Notes: generated by a model not told the origin, from the letters alone. A stretch of 13,571 bases of DNA from Beijerinckiaceae bacterium (GCA_947380915.1 CANCSY010000065.1:1-13571); one strand, 5' to 3'. Shown: positions 1-7,860, numbered from the stretch's first letter. Numbers and translations: made by a program.

Positions 1-75
1 GGAAAACCATGGCCTCTAGCAGCGCCTATGAACCAAATAACTGATATGTCTCGATTTTCAAGAATCGCAGCGGGG

Positions 76-104
76 TTGACGGCGCCTTGCGCGTCCCCTA
101 GCTT
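76..104 (+). promoter_or_regulatory. candidate sigma-70 promoter of carA
   Basis: A TTGACG hexamer at 76-81 is followed after 17 bases by TAGCTT at 99-104. This resembles the alphaproteobacterial housekeeping consensus, and it lies about 90 bases before the carA ATG. The rest of 1-190 shows no gene. There is a weak 5-bp stem at 52-67 (CGATT/AATCG), and an ATG on the minus strand at 10-8 could start a divergent gene outside the window, but too little is present to call one. No mapped start supports the promoter. Confidence 0.45.
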
Positions 105-190
105 CCGCCGCGAGTTCCAAAGACCTATCAGTGCGCCCCAGCTCGCCTCCGACGGCGCGCGCGAGGTCGCGCGAAACGTGTAGAGCGACC

Positions 191-1378
191 ATGTCCGCAC
201 ATCAAGCCAATCCCTGGGCCGAACCTCTCCCCACCGCTCTTCTCGTTCTCGCCGATGGCACGGTCATCGAGGGTTTCGGGCTGGGCGCAACTGGCAAGGC
301 GGTGGGCGAAGTCTGCTTCAACACGGCCATGACGGGATATGAGGAGATCCTGACAGATCCCTCCTATGCGGGCCAGATCATCACCTTCACCTTTCCCCAT
401 ATCGGCAATGTCGGCACGAATGAGGAAGACATCGAGACCGTGAACATGGCGGCGAGCGCAGGCGTGCGCGGCATGATCATCCACGCCCCGATCACTGATC
501 CCTCGAACCATCGCGCCACCCGCCATCTCGATCAGTGGCTCAAGGCCCGCAACATCGTCGGCCTCTGCGGCGTCGACACCCGCGCCCTGACCGCCCTGAT
601 CCGTGAAAATGGCATGCCCAATGCGGTCATCGCCCATGCGCCCGACGGCGCCTTCCATCTGCCCGCCCTCAAGCAGGAAGCCGCTGGCTGGCCGGGCATC
701 GACGGCATGGATCTCGTGCCCTCCGTCACCGCCGCCCAACGCTATGACTGGACCGAGTCCACCTGGACCCTGGGCGAGGGCTATGGCCAGCGCGGCGAGG
801 CGAAATACAAGGTCGTCGCCATCGACTATGGCGTGAAGCGCAACATCCTGCGCCTGCTGGCGGCCGAGGGCTGCGACGTAACCGTGGTGCCCGCCACCAC
901 GTCCGCGCAGGACATCCTGAGCCTGAAGCCCGATGGCGTGTTCCTCTCCAACGGCCCCGGCGACCCCGCCGAGACCGGCAAATATGCCGTGCCCGTGATT
1001 CGCGACCTGCTGGACCGGAAGGTGCCGACCTTCGGCATCTGCCTGGGACACCAGATGATGGCCTTGGCGGTGGGCGCCAAGACCCAGAAGATGCACCAAG
1101 GCCACCATGGCGCGAACCATCCGGTGATGGACTACACCACCAACAAGGTGGAGATCGTCTCCATGAACCATGGCTTTGCAGTGGACGCCCAGTCCCTGCC
1201 CGCCAACGCCACGGAGACCCATCGCTCCCTGTTCGACGGGTCCAACTGCGGCATCGCCCTGACCGACCGCCCCGCCTTCTCCGTGCAGCACCATCCCGAA
1301 GCCGCCCCCGGCCCGCAGGACAGCCACTATCTTTTCAAGCGTTTCGTGGCGCTGATGGAGAAGAACAAGGCGGCTTGA
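191..1378 (+). CDS. carA: carbamoyl-phosphate synthase small (glutaminase) subunit
   Basis: The 395-residue protein is the glutamine amidotransferase subunit of carbamoyl-phosphate synthase. It hydrolyses glutamine and passes ammonia to CarB, which makes carbamoyl phosphate for arginine and pyrimidines in the cytoplasm. The N-terminal small-subunit domain carries TGYEEILTDPSY. A class I glutaminase domain starts near residue 205 and shows SNGPGDP (N254), the nucleophile elbow GICLGHQ with Cys284, and QHHPE giving His368 and Glu370, so the Cys-His-Glu triad is complete. Length is normal for the family. I chose the ATG at 191; an in-frame GTG at 131 would add 20 low-complexity Arg/Ser/Pro/Ala residues and would lie close to the candidate promoter. 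carB is not in the window, so the subunits are not adjacent here, at least downstream. A weak C5/G5 hairpin at 1385-1399 follows the stop. Confidence 0.97.
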   Translation: MSAHQANPWAEPLPTALLVLADGTVIEGFGLGATGKAVGEVCFNTAMTGYEEILTDPSYAGQIITFTFPHIGNVGTNEEDIETVNMAASAGVRGMIIHAPITDPSNHRATRHLDQWLKARNIVGLCGVDTRALTALIRENGMPNAVIAHAPDGAFHLPALKQEAAGWPGIDGMDLVPSVTAAQRYDWTESTWTLGEGYGQRGEAKYKVVAIDYGVKRNILRLLAAEGCDVTVVPATTSAQDILSLKPDGVFLSNGPGDPAETGKYAVPVIRDLLDRKVPTFGICLGHQMMALAVGAKTQKMHQGHHGANHPVMDYTTNKVEIVSMNHGFAVDAQSLPANATETHRSLFDGSNCGIALTDRPAFSVQHHPEAAPGPQDSHYLFKRFVALMEKNKAA

Positions 1379-1380
1379 CC

Positions 1381-1506
1381 ATGACCCCCGCCAAGGGGGC
1401 CATGCAGAGCCCAACCTTCGCCCGCCAAACCTTCGCCATTGTGTTCGGGCACTGCTTAGCTAGGATGCGGCACGCGCTTGCGGGCGCACAACGGACCCTG
1501 GCATGA
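1381..1506 (+). CDS. possible 41-aa small ORF linking carA and the methyltransferase
   Basis: An ATG two bases after the carA stop opens a 41-codon frame that ends with TGA at 1504-1506. That stop overlaps the methyltransferase ATG at 1503 in an ATGA arrangement. The predicted peptide begins MTPAKGAMQS and ends QRTLA, with no recognisable domain, signal peptide or membrane segment. For it: the frame exactly fills the gap, and the overlap would allow translational coupling. Against it: it has no clear Shine-Dalgarno, uses codons rare in this GC-rich genome (TTA, AGG, CCA), and a weak stem-loop (1385-1399) sits inside its first codons. It may be a leader peptide or chance, and I think chance is somewhat more likely. 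Confidence 0.2.
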   Translation: MTPAKGAMQSPTFARQTFAIVFGHCLARMRHALAGAQRTLA

Positions 1507-2195
1507 ACTGGCGCGACTTCTGGAACCGCGAAAACCCGATCTACGTGAACGAGCGGCATCGGGTGCTGCACTATGACCGGATCGCGCGCGGCATCGCGGA
1601 TCTGGTGGACGCGCCCGGCTGGAGCGTGCTCGACCATGGCTCGGGCGAGGCGCTGTCGTCCGATCTGGTGGCGCGACGCTGCGGCCTGCTCTACCTCTTC
1701 GACGCAGCGCCCAATGTGCAGGCGAAGCAGCGCGTGCGTTTTGAAAACAATCCCAAGATCATCGTTCTGACAAACGAGTCCCAGGGCGCCATTCCCGATG
1801 GCTCCCTCGACATGATCGTGGCCAATTCCCTTCTGCAATATCTGTCCCATGCGGAATTCGAGAGCCTGCTCGACTTCTGGCGCGCCAAGCTGAAGCCCGA
1901 TGGCAAACTGGTTCTGGCGGATATTCTGCCCACAAGGCCCGATGCGATGGCCGATGTGCGCGCCCTCCTCCACTTCGCCTGGCAAGGCGGCTTCTTCTTC
2001 GCGGCCTGCGCGGGACTGGTGGCCACCTGGTTCTCCGACTATCGCCAGTTGCGCACCAGCCTCGGCCTCACCGGCTATGCGGAATCGGACCTGCGCGTGC
2101 TGCTCGCCGCCCACGGCTTTGAAGGAACGCGCGCGCAGAAGAATCTCGGCCACAACCAGAGCCGCATGATGATGGTGGCGCGGGTGAAGGTTTAG
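1503..2195 (+). CDS. class I SAM-dependent methyltransferase, substrate unknown
   Basis: The 230-residue protein has a Rossmann-type SAM-binding core. Motif I is VLDHGSGEA at residues 42-50, the acidic end of strand 2 is LYLFDAAP at 63-70, SLDMIVANSLLQYL at 101-114 matches the post-II/motif IV region, and KPDGKLVLADIL at 131-142 matches the motif III region. This fits the Methyltransf_11/25-like group, but nothing visible identifies the substrate. A hydrophobic stretch near residues 160-176 (FAWQGGFFFAACAGLVA) could be a membrane-associating or lipid-facing insertion. It follows carA by 124 bases on the same strand with a weak ribosome site, and it converges with pgeF 36 bases downstream. A short 5-bp stem (2208-2212 with 2221-2225) lies between the converging genes. 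Confidence 0.85.
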   Translation: MNWRDFWNRENPIYVNERHRVLHYDRIARGIADLVDAPGWSVLDHGSGEALSSDLVARRCGLLYLFDAAPNVQAKQRVRFENNPKIIVLTNESQGAIPDGSLDMIVANSLLQYLSHAEFESLLDFWRAKLKPDGKLVLADILPTRPDAMADVRALLHFAWQGGFFFAACAGLVATWFSDYRQLRTSLGLTGYAESDLRVLLAAHGFEGTRAQKNLGHNQSRMMMVARVKV

Positions 2196-2231
2196 GGTCG
2201 CCAGATCTGCGGTGACGCCCCCGCAAAGCGC

Positions 2232-3008
2232 TCAGACCAGCGCGATGGCTGACACCAGACGCCCGTAGTCGGGCTCTCCCCTATGGGTCGTGCGGCGATA
2301 GCTGAAGAAGCGCGCGGGGTCCCCATAGGTGTCGAGGCGCAGGTCCTCCAAGCGTCCCACGCCCGCCTTTTGCAGGCGCAGGCCGATGAAATCAGGCAGA
2401 TCGAACATGGCGTGGGCCGCGCGCGGCGAGGGCGCGAAGAAGCGCGCGTAATCTGCATCCGCTTCAGCGAAACGGGCCACGAATTCCGGGCCTACTTCAT
2501 AGCTCGCTGCGCCAATGGTCGGGCCCAGCACGGCGGTGATCTCTTCGCGGCTTGCGCCCAGCGCCTCCATGGCGCCGAGGGTCGTCTCCAGCACGCCGGT
2601 GAAGGCTCCCTTCCAGCCGGCATGGCAGGCGCCGACGACGCGCGCCTTGGCGTCAGCGAAGAGGATCATGCCGCAATCGGCGCCGGTGACGCCCAAAGCG
2701 AGGCCGGGAACATCAGTCACCAGCCCGTCGCAGCGCGGCCTTGCGTCGGGCGCCCAGGGCGCGCGCACACAAAGCACATCGGCGGAATGGATCTGGTAGG
2801 GCACGAGCAGATGGGTCGGCGCCACGCCCATGGCCTGCGCCATGCGGGCGCGGTTTTCCGCCACGCAGGCCGGATCGTCCTGCGAGCCCACGCCGCCGTT
2901 CAGGCTCTCGTAAACGCCGGAGGAAACCCCGCCCTGGCGCGTGAAGAAGGCATGAGCGACCCCCTCAGCCGCCAGAGCCTCGGCGCGCAGAAAAACGGCG
3001 GCGCTCAT
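2232..3008 (-). CDS. pgeF: PgeF/YfiH-LACC1 family protein (peptidoglycan editing factor / purine nucleoside phosphorylase)
   Basis: The 258-residue protein belongs to the DUF152 family, once called multicopper polyphenol oxidase. Zn-ligand positions are visible: His74 (YQIHSADV), Cys112 (GADCGM) and His129 (GACHAGWKG). The N-terminal HAFFTRQGGVSSGVYESLN at 19-37 is also typical. In the literature E. coli YfiH is tied to removing mis-incorporated residues from peptidoglycan precursors, and relatives such as human LACC1 and bacterial YlmD act on adenosine, inosine and methylthioadenosine; which role applies here is unknown. I chose ATG 3008 because it forms an ATGA overlap with the stop of the upstream methyltransferase and starts the conserved MSAAVFLRAE. 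The longer frame to 3062 lies inside that gene. It is the last gene of the lgt operon. Confidence 0.92.
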   Translation of the reverse strand: MSAAVFLRAEALAAEGVAHAFFTRQGGVSSGVYESLNGGVGSQDDPACVAENRARMAQAMGVAPTHLLVPYQIHSADVLCVRAPWAPDARPRCDGLVTDVPGLALGVTGADCGMILFADAKARVVGACHAGWKGAFTGVLETTLGAMEALGASREEITAVLGPTIGAASYEVGPEFVARFAEADADYARFFAPSPRAAHAMFDLPDFIGLRLQKAGVGRLEDLRLDTYGDPARFFSYRRTTHRGEPDYGRLVSAIALV

Positions 3009-4117
3009 GGCTGCACGGATTCGAAACCGGCGGGCGGCGCCATGCCGGTGGCCGTGACGCATATCGCCTTGAAAAGCGCGCCCATGCCATCCACCACACC
3101 GCCCTCCACCATGATGCCCGCCTGATCCGACACAAGCCGCGCCAGCGCCGCCTCGATCCCGGCCGACTGCGCCGCATCCGCGCGCCGCGACAGGGCGCGC
3201 GCCCGATCAAAGATTCCCAAAGAGGTCAGCAAGTCGCCTTGCGTGATCGGGCCATGGACCTGCGCCCCCGCAGCGCGGGCGGCCCGGGACAGGGCGGAAA
3301 AATCCACATGGGTGGTGAGGTCCGCCTCGCCGGGCTGGGCCAGCGGATCGACGAACTGATGGCCCTGCAGGGCTTGCAAGGTCTCGCCAAGGGCGGTCTG
3401 GGTATAGCCGTAATCGATGATGAGCGCGGCGCCGCCCTGCTGGGCGAGGCGCCCCGCGAGCGCGCTCATGATCCGCTGGCCCACGGCGCCGATCTCGACC
3501 ACGGCGCCATGGGGCGCATTGACCTTGATGCTTTCCTCCACCTCGAGGGACAGGCCGAAGGCGAAGCGGCTCTGCGCATCAAGGCCCACCAGACGCTCGC
3601 GCCAGGCGCCCGCATGGTTCACATAATGGCGCACCGGCAGGGCGTCGAAAAATTCATTGGCGATGATGATCGCCGGTCCCGGCGGGATGGTCTCGATTCC
3701 CGCGTGCCAGGAAACCGGAAGATCGAGATGGGCGAGGCTCTCCTCCTGCGCCTTGGCGAGCACGGGCGAGGTCTCGACCAGATGCACATGGATGGCCTGG
3801 GCGAAGGCCGGCACCACGCTGACCGCCCGCAGTGCGTCCTGCATCAGCGTGCCGCGTCCCGGCCCCAGCTCCACCAGATGCAGATGGGCGGGCGCGCCCA
3901 TGGCGACCCAGGTCTCCGCCGCCCACAGGCCGACCAACTCGCCGAACATCTGGCTGATTTCCGGCGCGGTGGTGAAATCCCCGGCAAGGCCGAGGGGATC
4001 GCGGGTGGTGTAATAGCCCATGGTCGGATGGCCGAGCGCCAGCGCCATGTAACGCTCCAGCGTCAGGGGGCCTTCCTCTGCGATCAGGTCGCGCAGATAG
4101 GCGGAGAGCGCGCTCAT
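3005..4117 (-). CDS. NDUFAF7/MidA-like SAM-dependent methyltransferase (DUF185)
   Basis: The 370-residue protein matches the DUF185 family throughout: GYYTTRDPLGLAGDFTTAPE begins at residue 34, and the SAM-binding LVELGPGRGT lies at 81-90, followed by LMQDALR. Further typical blocks are IIIANEFFDALPVRHY and LIIDYG. The mitochondrial relative NDUFAF7 dimethylates an arginine of complex I subunit NDUFS2 and is needed for complex I assembly. Whether the bacterial protein modifies NuoD is inference. Its ATG overlaps the lgt stop (4114-4117, ATGA), and its own stop overlaps the pgeF ATG (3005-3008, ATGA), so the three genes are very probably translated from one message with coupling. The lgt-DUF185-pgeF order recurs in alphaproteobacteria as far as I recall. 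Confidence 0.92.
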   Translation of the reverse strand: MSALSAYLRDLIAEEGPLTLERYMALALGHPTMGYYTTRDPLGLAGDFTTAPEISQMFGELVGLWAAETWVAMGAPAHLHLVELGPGRGTLMQDALRAVSVVPAFAQAIHVHLVETSPVLAKAQEESLAHLDLPVSWHAGIETIPPGPAIIIANEFFDALPVRHYVNHAGAWRERLVGLDAQSRFAFGLSLEVEESIKVNAPHGAVVEIGAVGQRIMSALAGRLAQQGGAALIIDYGYTQTALGETLQALQGHQFVDPLAQPGEADLTTHVDFSALSRAARAAGAQVHGPITQGDLLTSLGIFDRARALSRRADAAQSAGIEAALARLVSDQAGIMVEGGVVDGMGALFKAICVTATGMAPPAGFESVQP

Positions 4118-4932
4118 GAGGCGGGCGCCTTGCGCAGGGCATGGACGACGAAGCCTGCGCCTATGGCGATCAACGGCAGGGACAGCAGCATGCCCATGGT
4201 GGCGCCGCCGAACAGGAAGCCGAGCTGCGGGTCGGGCTCGCGGAAAAATTCGCAGAAGATGCGCGCCAGCCCATAGCCGATGGCGAAGACGCCGGTGGCG
4301 AGGCCGGGACGACGCAGGCCGCCCGCCCGCACGACGAGCCAGAGCACGATGAAGAGCGCGATCCCCTCGAGGCCAGCTTCATAGAGCTGGCTGGGATGGC
4401 GCGGCAGGGGGCCGGCGTCGGGGAAGACCATGGCCCAGGCGACATCGGTTTCGCGGCCCCAGAGTTCCGGCTTGATGAAATTGGCGAGGCGTCCCAGAAA
4501 CAGGCCGATGGGCACGACGGCGGAACACAGATCGGCCACCGTCAGCGCGCAGATCTGCGTGCGCCGCGCAAAACACCAGACCGCCAGCGCCGCCCCCGCC
4601 AGCCCTCCGTGGAAGGACATGCCGCCGCGCCAGACGGCGATGATTTCGTCGGGGTTGGCGAGGTAATAGGCGGGATTGTAGAACAGCACATAGCCGAGCC
4701 GCCCGCCCGCCACCACGCCCAGCGCCGCATAGACCAGCAGATCGTCGAGGCTGAGGACGCCGGGGCGCGGGACATCACCCCAGACCCGGTCGTCGCCCGC
4801 CAGCTTGCGCGCATAGGCCCAGCCCAGCAGCAAGCCCGCGATATAGGCGAGCGCATACCAGCGAATGGGCAGGGGCCCGAGGCTGATCGCCACGGGGTCG
4901 ATCTGCGGATAGGCGATCACCGCTGGGAACAT
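4114..4932 (-). CDS. lgt: prolipoprotein diacylglyceryl transferase
   Basis: The 272-residue inner-membrane enzyme moves diacylglyceryl from phosphatidylglycerol to the lipobox cysteine of prelipoproteins, the first step of lipoprotein maturation. Family hallmarks are present: PIRWYALAYIAGLLLGW at 22-38, GGMSFHGGL with His108, the Lgt signature GRLANFIKPELWGR at 147-160 (Arg148, Asn151, Arg160), RHPSQLYEA at 178-186, and GYGLARIFCEFFREPD with Arg224. About seven hydrophobic segments are visible. The asparagine usual after NFI in the signature is Lys-Pro here, a tolerable variation. It is the first gene of the overlapping lgt-DUF185-pgeF run, with a 65-base gap to the amidase upstream that holds a possible promoter. 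Confidence 0.97.
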   Translation of the reverse strand: MFPAVIAYPQIDPVAISLGPLPIRWYALAYIAGLLLGWAYARKLAGDDRVWGDVPRPGVLSLDDLLVYAALGVVAGGRLGYVLFYNPAYYLANPDEIIAVWRGGMSFHGGLAGAALAVWCFARRTQICALTVADLCSAVVPIGLFLGRLANFIKPELWGRETDVAWAMVFPDAGPLPRHPSQLYEAGLEGIALFIVLWLVVRAGGLRRPGLATGVFAIGYGLARIFCEFFREPDPQLGFLFGGATMGMLLSLPLIAIGAGFVVHALRKAPAS

Positions 4933-4959
4933 TTGAGAATCCGCTAAAATTGCTTCGCC

Positions 4960-4988
4960 GTGATGCGCGTCCCAAGCTCCGCCGTCAA
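4960..4988 (-). promoter_or_regulatory. weak candidate promoter of lgt
   Basis: Read on the minus strand, TTGACG occupies 4988-4983, and 17 bases later comes CATCAC at 4965-4960, about 27 bases before the lgt ATG. The -35 element is good and the -10 is poor. It lies wholly in the 65-base gap after the amidase stop, so lgt may be transcribed independently of the amidase. Confidence 0.28.
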
Positions 4989-4997
4989 CCTCCCTGC

Positions 4998-6344
4998 TCA
5001 GGCGCCCCCAAGGATCTGCTCGACCGCCCCCGCTATGGCGAAGAGGTCCGCATCCCCTTGCTCGAAGCCCAGCAGTTGCACGCCCACCGGAAGCCCGCCT
5101 TCCGAAAGCAGGGGCAGCGACAGGGCAGGCACGCCCAGCAGGGAGCCCGGCACCGCGAAGGACGGGTCGCCGGTGGAAAGCAGGCCCACGGGCGCGGCGC
5201 CCGTCGCCGACAGGGCGATGCAGCCATCGGCCCCGCTGGCCAGCCCCGCATAGAGGGCGCGAATGGCGGCGCGGCGGACGAGCGAGCGGCGATAATCGTC
5301 CGGCGTCATGGCCTGCGCCTCCTTGAGCCGTTCACGCATCTGCGGGCTGAGTTTGGCGGCGTCCCTGTCGCTGTAGATATTGAGAGGCCAGACGGATTCC
5401 CGGGCGTTGATGTCGCGCGTCACCTGCAGGGCCTCGCCAAGGGCGGCCTCCACTTCGGCCACCTCGGCCGTATTGGCCCGGCCGACGATTTCGATGCCCG
5501 AGGCCCGCAGCTTCGCCAGCGTCCCCTCGAAAGCCGCCTTCAGGGGCGCCGAGACCGCGCCCCAGCCAGGGGTTTCCAGGAAGACGAGCCTGCGCGGCCT
5601 CTTCGGCGCCGGCGGGGTCATGGGGCCTGCAATGCCGGGATAGCCGGGATCGCCGCCCGTGCGGGTGACGATCTCGATGGCTGTCCGCCAGACATCGGCG
5701 AGGCTGGCCGCCAGCACCCCCTGGCAGCTCTGGCTCATGTAATCGTGGCTGCCGCCCCGGTTGATGCCGCCCAGCGAAGGCTTGAAGCCATAGACGCCGC
5801 AGAAGCTGGAGGGGCGCACGATGGAGCCGACCACCTGCGTGCCAAGCCCCGCGCTGAAGAAGCCAGCCGCGACCCCCGCCGCCGAGCCGCTGGAGGAGCC
5901 GCCCGGCGTGCGGGCGAGATCATGGGGGTTGCGGGTGGGGCCGGGCACGGAGGCGGCGAATTCAGTGGTGACGGTCTTGCCCAGAATCAGGGCGCCGGCC
6001 TCGCGCAGGGCCTTCACGCTGGCAGAATCCCAGCCCGAACGCCAGCCGGTGAACAGCGGCGAGCCCATGCCGGTGGCCATGTCGGCGGTCTCGATCACAT
6101 CCTTGACCCCGATGGGCATGCCGTCGATGGAGGACAATGGCCTGTTTTCGCGCCAGCGCAGGGTCGCAGCATCAGCCGCGCTGCGGGCGGCGGGGATCGC
6201 CGTCTCGACGAAGGCGAGCACATCCTTCTCCCGCGCGTCGATCTGTTCGAGGCAAAGCTCCAGAAAGGCGCGGGGCGTGTCCTGTCCCGCAGCGAAAGCG
6301 GGGATGGCGGCGATGAAGCTGCGGCGAAGGGGCTTGGAGGGCAT
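4998..6344 (-). CDS. amidase-signature family hydrolase, substrate unknown
   Basis: The 448-residue protein carries the Ser-cisSer-Lys triad of the amidase signature family: Lys81 in PIGVKDVI, Ser150 in TPGGSSSGSAAG and Ser174 in VVGSIVRP. The spacings of 93 (Lys to nucleophile) and 24 (Ser to Ser) match malonamidase-type enzymes as I recall them. The block GTQVVGSIVRPSSFCGVYGF differs from the GatA form (DTGGSIRxPA), which with the length argues for a stand-alone amidase and against glutamyl-tRNA amidotransferase. No signal peptide is seen, so it is probably cytoplasmic. AAGGA lies about eight bases before the ATG. It lies upstream of lgt on the same strand and is divergent from ubiK. The substrate cannot be read from sequence. 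Confidence 0.93.
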   Translation of the reverse strand: MPSKPLRRSFIAAIPAFAAGQDTPRAFLELCLEQIDAREKDVLAFVETAIPAARSAADAATLRWRENRPLSSIDGMPIGVKDVIETADMATGMGSPLFTGWRSGWDSASVKALREAGALILGKTVTTEFAASVPGPTRNPHDLARTPGGSSSGSAAGVAAGFFSAGLGTQVVGSIVRPSSFCGVYGFKPSLGGINRGGSHDYMSQSCQGVLAASLADVWRTAIEIVTRTGGDPGYPGIAGPMTPPAPKRPRRLVFLETPGWGAVSAPLKAAFEGTLAKLRASGIEIVGRANTAEVAEVEAALGEALQVTRDINARESVWPLNIYSDRDAAKLSPQMRERLKEAQAMTPDDYRRSLVRRAAIRALYAGLASGADGCIALSATGAAPVGLLSTGDPSFAVPGSLLGVPALSLPLLSEGGLPVGVQLLGFEQGDADLFAIAGAVEQILGGA

Positions 6345-6525
6345 GGGCTTTGGTCCTTATGCTGATCCCGCCCCGCCTGCATGAGACACGCCAGGCTGGA
6401 ATCGTCACACGATCTTCGCTTCCAGGAGACAGGCTGTCGAGGGCGATCCGCTCTTTGCGCTTGCATCAGGCGGCGTTGCGGACCATCTGTGCCGTGATGC
6501 GGCCCGCACGCAAGGAGCTTGAAGC
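6345..6525. other. divergent intergenic region between amidase and ubiK
   Basis: This 181-base gap must hold promoters for both directions. I see good ribosome sites at each end (AAGGA near 6354-6358 on the minus strand and AAGGAG at 6512-6517 on the plus strand) but no -35/-10 pair that I would trust, and no clear operator dyad. Confidence 0.4.
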
Positions 6526-6783
6526 ATGTCCCAGTCCCGCAACTCCATCGTCGAGGAATTCGCCCGTCTGGCCACGGATGCGGTCGGCGTCGCCTCCGGC
6601 ATGCGCCGGGAGGCCGAAACCGTGCTGAAGACCCAGCTGGAGCGCCTGCTCTCCACCATGGACATGGTGAGCCGCGAAGAGCACGAAGCCGTCAAGGAGA
6701 TGGCCGCCGCCGCCCGCGACGACAACGAGCGCCTTGAGGCCCGAATCGCGGCGCTGGAAGCAAAGCTCGACGCCAAGGCGTGA
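6526..6783 (+). CDS. ubiK: accessory factor UbiK family protein (BMFP domain)
   Basis: This 85-residue protein has the two-part layout of the BMFP/YqiC (DUF526) family. An amphipathic N-terminal helix (residues 5-45, with NSIVEEFARLATDAVGVASG) is followed by a charged coiled coil from about 50 to 82 with Leu70, Ile74, Leu77 and Leu81 in register. Family members trimerise and bind membranes; in gammaproteobacteria UbiK helps the Ubi biosynthesis complex make ubiquinone under aerobic conditions. AAGGAG sits eight bases before the ATG. trxB follows by about 100 bases on the same strand. The family call is firm; the ubiquinone role here is inferred from the family. Confidence 0.88.
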   Translation: MSQSRNSIVEEFARLATDAVGVASGMRREAETVLKTQLERLLSTMDMVSREEHEAVKEMAAAARDDNERLEARIAALEAKLDAKA

Positions 6784-6793
6784 CGCGCGCCGC

Positions 6794-6822
6794 TTGCCCG
6801 GCCTGATCGGGCTGGCATAGAT
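6794..6822 (+). promoter_or_regulatory. candidate promoter of trxB
   Basis: TTGCCC at 6794-6799 and ATAGAT at 6817-6822 are separated by 17 bases, and sit between the ubiK stop and trxB. A small stem GCCCG/CGGGC (6796-6800 with 6808-6812) overlaps the spacer. It would leave a leader of about 55-60 bases before the chosen trxB ATG, and would make the longer start at 6832 unlikely. Confidence 0.35.
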
Positions 6823-6885
6823 AGCTGAACGATGACTCGCATTCACCAAACGGCGCGCATGACCCATGCGCCTCCGGAGAGATCC

Positions 6886-7860
6886 ATGTCCGCTGACACG
6901 ACCCCCGCCCACGCCCGCATGATCATCGTCGGCTCCGGCCCCGCTGGCTACACGGCCGCCATCTACGCCGCCCGCGCCATGCTGGAGCCCGTGATGATCT
7001 CCGGTTTCGAGCCCGGCGGACAACTGATGATCACCACGGATGTGGAGAATTACCCGGGCTTCAAGGATCCGATCCAGGGCCCCTGGCTGATGGAGCAGAT
7101 GAAGGCGCAGGCCGAGCATGTGGGAACCCGCATGGTCTCCGACCACATCACCAGCGTCGATCTTTCGAAGCGCCCCTTCACCCTGGAGGGCGACAGCGGC
7201 AAGACCTACACCTGCGACACCCTCGTGATCGCCACAGGCGCCAAGGCCAAATGGCTGGGCACGCCATCGGAGGAAAAATTCAAGGGCTATGGCGTCTCCG
7301 CCTGCGCCACCTGCGACGGCTTCTTCTATCGCGGCAAGGAAGTGATCGTGGTGGGCGGCGGCAATTCCGCCGTGGAGGAGGCGCTCTATCTGGCCAACCT
7401 CGCCTCGAAGGTCACGGTTGTCCACAGGCGCGATCATTTCCGCTCCGAGCGCATCCTGCAGGAGCGCCTGTTCCGCCATCCCAAGGTCGAGGTGGTCTGG
7501 GATACGGTCATCGACGAGATCTGCGGCGACGAGCAGCCCCCCGGCGTCACCCATGTGAAGCTGCGCAATGTGAAGACGGGCGAGGCCAGCGAGCGGCCCG
7601 TCCACGGCGTCTTCGTCGCCATCGGCCACCAGCCTGCGTCTGAACTCTTCGTGGGCCAGGTCGAGATCAAGCCCAATGGCTATATCCGCACCGCCGCCGA
7701 TTCCACCGCCACCAATGTGCCCGGCGTCTTCGCGGCGGGCGATGTGACCGACGACATCTACCGTCAGGCCGTGACCGCCGCAGGCATGGGCTGCATGGCA
7801 GCGCTCGAGGCCGAGCGCTGGCTGGCGGCCGAAGAGAATGCGCGCGCGGCGGCGGAGTGA
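6886..7860 (+). CDS. trxB: thioredoxin-disulfide reductase
   Basis: The 324-residue flavoenzyme uses NADPH to reduce oxidised thioredoxin in the cytoplasm. Features in order are the FAD-binding IIVGSGPAGYTAAIYAAR at 13-30, PGGQLMITTDVENYPG at 43-58, the redox-active Cys140-Ala-Thr-Cys143, the NADPH fold VVGGGNSAVEEA at 155-166 with HRRDHFR at 180-186, and the C-terminal FAD block GVFAAGDVTDD. I chose ATG 6886, which has GGAG six bases upstream and gives the normal family length. An in-frame ATG at 6832 would add 18 unrelated residues. The LysR regulator starts 24 bases after the stop, so the two are probably cotranscribed. Confidence 0.97.
   Translation: MSADTTPAHARMIIVGSGPAGYTAAIYAARAMLEPVMISGFEPGGQLMITTDVENYPGFKDPIQGPWLMEQMKAQAEHVGTRMVSDHITSVDLSKRPFTLEGDSGKTYTCDTLVIATGAKAKWLGTPSEEKFKGYGVSACATCDGFFYRGKEVIVVGGGNSAVEEALYLANLASKVTVVHRRDHFRSERILQERLFRHPKVEVVWDTVIDEICGDEQPPGVTHVKLRNVKTGEASERPVHGVFVAIGHQPASELFVGQVEIKPNGYIRTAADSTATNVPGVFAAGDVTDDIYRQAVTAAGMGCMAALEAERWLAAEENARAAAE

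Noticed and set aside
131..190. GTG start extending CarA by 20 residues
   Set aside because: It gives a low-complexity Arg/Pro/Ser extension with no ribosome site; ATG 191 gives the normal length.
128..1414. 428-residue minus-strand frame opposite carA
   Set aside because: Composition is typical of an antisense shadow, and carA on the other strand has all catalytic motifs.
4998..6344. Amidase as the tRNA amidotransferase subunit GatA
   Set aside because: It lacks the GatA-type DTGGSIRxPA block, is shorter than GatA, and has no gatB or gatC beside it.
4950..6365. 471-residue plus-strand frame opposite the amidase
   Set aside because: It has Arg/Gly/Ala-rich shadow composition, while the amidase strand carries an intact Lys-Ser-Ser triad.
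6832..6885. Upstream ATG extending trxB by 18 residues
   Set aside because: The extra residues do not resemble the family, and the ATG at 6886 has GGAG at proper spacing.
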